This document shows positions 60,515-63,422 of a DNA stretch of 63,422 nt, piece by piece. The notes beneath the pieces were generated by a model. The model was given only the letters and a program-made list of their open reading frames with translations, was not told the origin of the DNA and made no database searches. This stretch comes from DAHVFY01 sp040388665 (GTDB lineage Bacteria; Chlamydiota; Chlamydiia; Chlamydiales; Rhabdochlamydiaceae): assembly GCA_040388665.1 (NCBI GenBank), contig JAZKBL010000059.1:1-63422 (forward strand), in the 5' to 3' direction. Numbering within the stretch: the first letter of the stretch is position 1; every line of letters starts with the position of its first letter. A program made the translations under genes and the position numbers.

Positions 60515-61569
60515 GAAGGGCTCCTATTGATTACAGGCACAGATTTCGCCCCTTGCGCATTCAGTTTAATCGCCCAAATAGAGTCTGAAGAACAGATGAA
60601 CAAAATATTATTGCCTTTACCACCAAACGTCAAATTCGCCGTCTCCTTCGGCATCCGGATTTTCCCGATCAGCTCACCCTGAGGATTGAATATCTGAACA
60701 CCATCTAAAGCGCCTACATAAATATTGCCCGCAGTATCAAGACGCATCCCATCAGGAAAACCCGGAGACACCGTGGCAAAAAGTCTCTGTCCTTTAACTC
60801 CTTGACCATCTGAAGTCATATCAAAGGCATAAATTGCATGAGGATTTTTTTCATAATACGTACGCGGCGCCTGAATGGCTGCACTATCGATCACATAAAG
60901 AATCTTCTCATCTGGAGAAAAAGCAATGCCGTTGGGCATTTTTAAATTCTGAATCACCGCCTGCAAATCCCCTGTGCGCGGATCAAACCGGTACACGTTG
61001 TTAGGCAAATAACACTCCTGAGGAAACTGCAAACACCCATAACTTGGATCAGTGAACCAAACCGTACCATCCGATTTTACAACCAGATCATTCGGCGAGT
61101 TCAGCGGCCTGCCCTGATAAAACCCAATAAGCGTCTTCACACTGCCGTCAAAGTCTGTAATAGAAACGCGCCTTCCGGTTGTTTCAGCTGTTAACAAACG
61201 CCCTTGCAAATCAGCTGTCTGCCCATCTGCAATACTAGACGGATGCCGAAATACAACCGGCGTACTCCAAGAAAGTGGCGTGATGCTGCCATAAGGCTCA
61301 AGTCCATGCCAGCGCATAATCATGATGTTGTCATTGATCTGATCGGTAAAAAGAAGATACCCCTCAAGTCCCGACTGCACAAAAACAGGGCCTTCAGTAA
61401 AACCAAAACCATCAGCTAAATGGACAAGCTTTGGCTGATCGCCTAAAATTCTAGCAAAAGCCTCCGCATAAACTTCAAGCGGCAACTGAGGCACTTCGCT
61501 CACAGGATACGGCGGATTTACCTCAATGCTCCCAAGCAGCGCTAATCCCGCAAGCAACACCCTATGCAT
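60511..61569 (-). CDS. SMP-30/gluconolactonase-type exported protein
   Basis: This 352-residue protein from ATG 61569 (GGGGGGA upstream) starts with a hydrophobic signal (MHRVLLAGLALLGSIEV). A six-bladed beta-propeller of the SMP-30 family follows. Probable metal ligands are the Glu of FTEGPVF near residue 55, the Asn of NSPNDLVV near 160, and the Asp of YVIDSAAIQ near 220. Family enzymes hydrolyse sugar lactones such as gluconolactone. It is first in a five-gene operon with MFS, SDR, GH63 and GMC, and its predicted export would place it in the periplasm. Confidence 0.9.
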   Translation of the reverse strand: MHRVLLAGLALLGSIEVNPPYPVSEVPQLPLEVYAEAFARILGDQPKLVHLADGFGFTEGPVFVQSGLEGYLLFTDQINDNIMIMRWHGLEPYGSITPLSWSTPVVFRHPSSIADGQTADLQGRLLTAETTGRRVSITDFDGSVKTLIGFYQGRPLNSPNDLVVKSDGTVWFTDPSYGCLQFPQECYLPNNVYRFDPRTGDLQAVIQNLKMPNGIAFSPDEKILYVIDSAAIQAPRTYYEKNPHAIYAFDMTSDGQGVKGQRLFATVSPGFPDGMRLDTAGNIYVGALDGVQIFNPQGELIGKIRMPKETANLTFGGKGNNILFICSSDSIWAIKLNAQGAKSVPVINRSPS

Positions 61570-61714
61570 ATTCCCCCCCATTTTCCAATTTCACAGTATG
61601 AAAAAGCTCAATGAAAAGCAATTTTTTTAACGCACGACTTCATCGTACTTTTCATAAAATTTAAAATTCTCTATAACGTTAACAAGCTTTCTTAACCGCT
61701 AAAAGGAAAATACA

Positions 61715-62833
61715 ATGAAGCATCTATTTTCACTAATTCCCTGTTTGCTTGCATCAGCACTTGTCGCAGATCAAGTGGAACCATCCAAGTCAACTTATCA
61801 AGAAATCAAGCCTATTGCAGAACAGTGTGCGCCCGAAGCTTGCAAAACAGAAGGCATATCCTACGGTTTTTTTGGAGAGTTTCTTTATTTACAGCCTAAT
61901 GGAAGCAACTTTTATTATGCGGTACAAGCGGACGGTTTGGATGAAAATATCACGGTTCCTGCAGCTAACGCAAACTGGAAAGCGATTGAAATCGACCCAA
62001 GTTATCATTGCGGTTTTGAAATTGGCGCCAATGTTCGATTAATTAAGTCCAATGTCAACATGATGGCTAATTGGGAAAGATTGCATGGACACGACACGGA
62101 TTCTTACAAGACTTCATCAGCCGCAGGATTTATGGTAGGCCCCATTTTTGATATTGGACCTAACTCTGCTGCTTATAAACTTGCTAAAGGCAAAATCTCT
62201 TCCCATTTTGATGAAGTGAATCTTGTTTTTGGAAAACAACTCTGTTTTTTTAACAATTTTCATACGCAGTTTTACGCAGGGGCCAGTTTTGCCCGCATTA
62301 AACAAACTTTAGGTTCGAAGTACTCTAATTCAGCAACATCAATTACACGATCTGTTGGCACCTTTTCTAAGTTTACAGGAGCTGGCCCACAGGTAGGTTT
62401 AGACTACGGTTATAGAATTTTCAATCACCTTTTCTTTTCAGGCAACACCGCTCTCTCACTCATTATGGGTCAAATGAAAAATGGCACAACGTTCAAATCC
62501 ACGACACCAGAGCTTGCAGCTCTTGACATACCAGAGCCCAACACGCAAACCACTAAAGTTCCAAGTAGAAGTCAACTAGTCCCAGGTTTTGAGCAAAAGA
62601 TCGGCTTTTCTTACCTTCCTACATGGAAGTGCATCCAAGGCCTCATTGAAATCGGATACCGGTGCCAAATCTACGTCAATGCCGTCCAAACTTTCGACAT
62701 GACAGCTCCACAAGTGCTCCCAGCTGGCACTCCAGTTACTCCCGATGTTGGCGTGTTTGCCGTTGGATTCGAGCGCACTATTAGCAACTTTATGCTATCT
62801 GGCCTTTACGCCACACTCGGTATCGAATTTTAG
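61715..62833 (+). CDS. MOMP-like pore-forming outer membrane protein
   Basis: This 372-residue protein has a signal peptide (MKHLFSLIPCLLASALVAD), and two Cys soon after (EQCAPEACK) suit a disulfide-linked envelope. A beta-barrel pattern of alternating hydrophobic residues follows, ending in Phe (LYATLGIEF), as required for BAM recognition. The GISYGFFGEFLYLQPNGSNFYYAV region near residue 48 and WERLHGHDT near 120 resemble the Legionella/Waddlia/Simkania MOMP-like (Lpg1974) family. It is probably a porin of an environmental chlamydia. A good Shine-Dalgarno AAAGGA is present. Confidence 0.85.
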   Translation: MKHLFSLIPCLLASALVADQVEPSKSTYQEIKPIAEQCAPEACKTEGISYGFFGEFLYLQPNGSNFYYAVQADGLDENITVPAANANWKAIEIDPSYHCGFEIGANVRLIKSNVNMMANWERLHGHDTDSYKTSSAAGFMVGPIFDIGPNSAAYKLAKGKISSHFDEVNLVFGKQLCFFNNFHTQFYAGASFARIKQTLGSKYSNSATSITRSVGTFSKFTGAGPQVGLDYGYRIFNHLFFSGNTALSLIMGQMKNGTTFKSTTPELAALDIPEPNTQTTKVPSRSQLVPGFEQKIGFSYLPTWKCIQGLIEIGYRCQIYVNAVQTFDMTAPQVLPAGTPVTPDVGVFAVGFERTISNFMLSGLYATLGIEF

Positions 62834-62842
62834 CCCCTAAAT

Positions 62843-62870
62843 TACGAACGTACGCACGCGTACGTTCGTA
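62843..62870. repeat. Perfect 12-bp stem palindrome
   Basis: TACGAACGTACG (62843-62854) and CGTACGTTCGTA (62859-62870) form a perfect stem with a CACG loop, 10 bases after the porin stop and just before the convergent gene. It probably works as a bidirectional terminator-like structure; no T-run is present. Confidence 0.65.
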
Positions 62871-62877
62871 TCAATCG

Positions 62878-63422
62878 CTAACGCAAAAACTCTTCCCACA
62901 ATAATTGTGCGCCATTTCTCGGAATACCTAACAGCTCAAAGACATCTTCACTATGAGATCCTTGTCCGGCCTCTTTTACTAAGTGAACACTAAACTCTTC
63001 AGAGTTGTTGATTTTTTGAAGTAGTTTTCTTACACAAAGCCCATCACTTACTTTACTTGATGATGGATTGACATAGAGGACTTTTTTCTTGAGAGCATTC
63101 GCTTGAAAAACAATCGTCGAGGTAGCATCCGCAGTGATTACCACATCAGCAATGGAGAGCAGTTCAATAGTTTTGGCATTTTTTTCTGGGTTTACTTCCC
63201 ACTCACTAATAATACTCAATTGCGCAACATCGAACTTCAATACTGTGCAGTGTTTTTGCTCCACGATCCCCTTATAACGAGGATGAGGCACGATCAGCAC
63301 TTGTATAGCCTCATCTGGAACTAACTCTAAAAACATTTTAAAACAGTCTTCATAATATTCCCCATACACACCTGTATAGACGATAATAGGAAGCTGAGCA
63401 TTCAATCCAAGACGCTGAATAA
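62878..63422 (-). CDS. Glycosyltransferase-like (GT-B fold) protein, 5' end beyond window
   Basis: The frame is open to the right window edge (IQRLGLNAQLPIIVYTGVYG upstream of the first internal TTG), so the N-terminus is missing. The visible ~181 residues show VLIVPHPRYKGIVEQ and SIADVVITADATSTIVFQANALKKKVLYVNPSSS. This resembles the C-terminal nucleotide-sugar domain of GT-B enzymes or CDP-glycerol-type transferases. An envelope polysaccharide role is plausible. Chlamydial origin is not in doubt, but the exact activity is unassigned. Confidence 0.65.
   Translation of the reverse strand, partial: IQRLGLNAQLPIIVYTGVYGEYYEDCFKMFLELVPDEAIQVLIVPHPRYKGIVEQKHCTVLKFDVAQLSIISEWEVNPEKNAKTIELLSIADVVITADATSTIVFQANALKKKVLYVNPSSSKVSDGLCVRKLLQKINNSEEFSVHLVKEAGQGSHSEDVFELLGIPRNGAQLLWEEFLR

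Noticed and set aside
1..63422. tRNA or rRNA genes
   Set aside because: No cloverleaf with GTTCRANNC-type T-loop or rRNA core sequence was noticed; short ones could have been missed by eye.

Overview
The window is a 63.4 kb piece of a chlamydial chromosome, most likely an environmental Chlamydiae (Parachlamydiales-type: Waddlia/Parachlamydia/Simkania/Criblamydia relatives) rather than Chlamydia proper. The evidence is gene order. rpsA-nusA-infB-rbfA-truB-ribF-ychF is followed by the type III secretion genes sctU-sctV-sctW(copN)-chaperone, then malQ, rpmB and a phospholipase D-like gene, as in Chlamydia. marC/map and yidD-LysM protein-pheT-lipoprotein-ogt are two further blocks whose Chlamydia counterparts lie together. 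Genes absent from Chlamydia (Fic, F-box/LRR, ankyrin, GH63 glucosidase, MOMP-like porin) are interspersed, as expected for amoeba-associated chlamydiae. No rRNA, tRNA or CRISPR array was seen.

Layout: 1-3.0 kb holds a truncated conserved gene, a small coiled-coil protein and a Fic protein with a putative operator. 3.0-3.35 kb is a GC-rich block. 3.5-13.7 kb is the translation/transcription operon (rpsA to ychF plus an rRNA methyltransferase). 14.5-19.5 kb is the T3SS export-gate operon. 19.6-30.2 kb holds malQ, a transglutaminase/TPR protein, a frameshifted F-box/LRR gene, clpB, sthA, rpmB and a PLD-like gene. 30.2-38.2 kb holds marC, truA, map, an M20 peptidase, htpX and yidD. 38.4-48.8 kb holds a LysM protein, pheT, lipoproteins, ugd, an ankyrin protein, a CDF transporter, an SDR and ogt. 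49.2-52.9 kb has an amidotransferase, a Nudix gene and a three-gene ABC exporter. 53-54.4 kb is an amino acid permease. 54.3-61.6 kb is a tightly coupled five-gene minus-strand operon (SMP-30 lactonase, MFS, SDR, GH63 glucosidase, GMC oxidoreductase). 61.7-63.4 kb has a MOMP-like porin and a partial glycosyltransferase-like gene.

Two matters affect use of the sequence. Both 10-N gaps (in rbfA and sctV) are flanked by foreign coding sequence: a response-regulator fragment and a 2-oxoacid dehydrogenase E1 fragment. Removing the inserts restores a full-length frame in both genes, so these are assembly chimeras, not biology. A third broken gene (F-box/LRR) differs from an intact frame by one base in a T6 run.

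The most interesting native signals are a 165-bp near-palindromic element present three times at identical length, each sitting exactly at gene boundaries; the GH63-GMC-SDR-MFS-SMP-30 sugar-oxidation operon; and the Fic gene preceded by three copies of a 10-mer.
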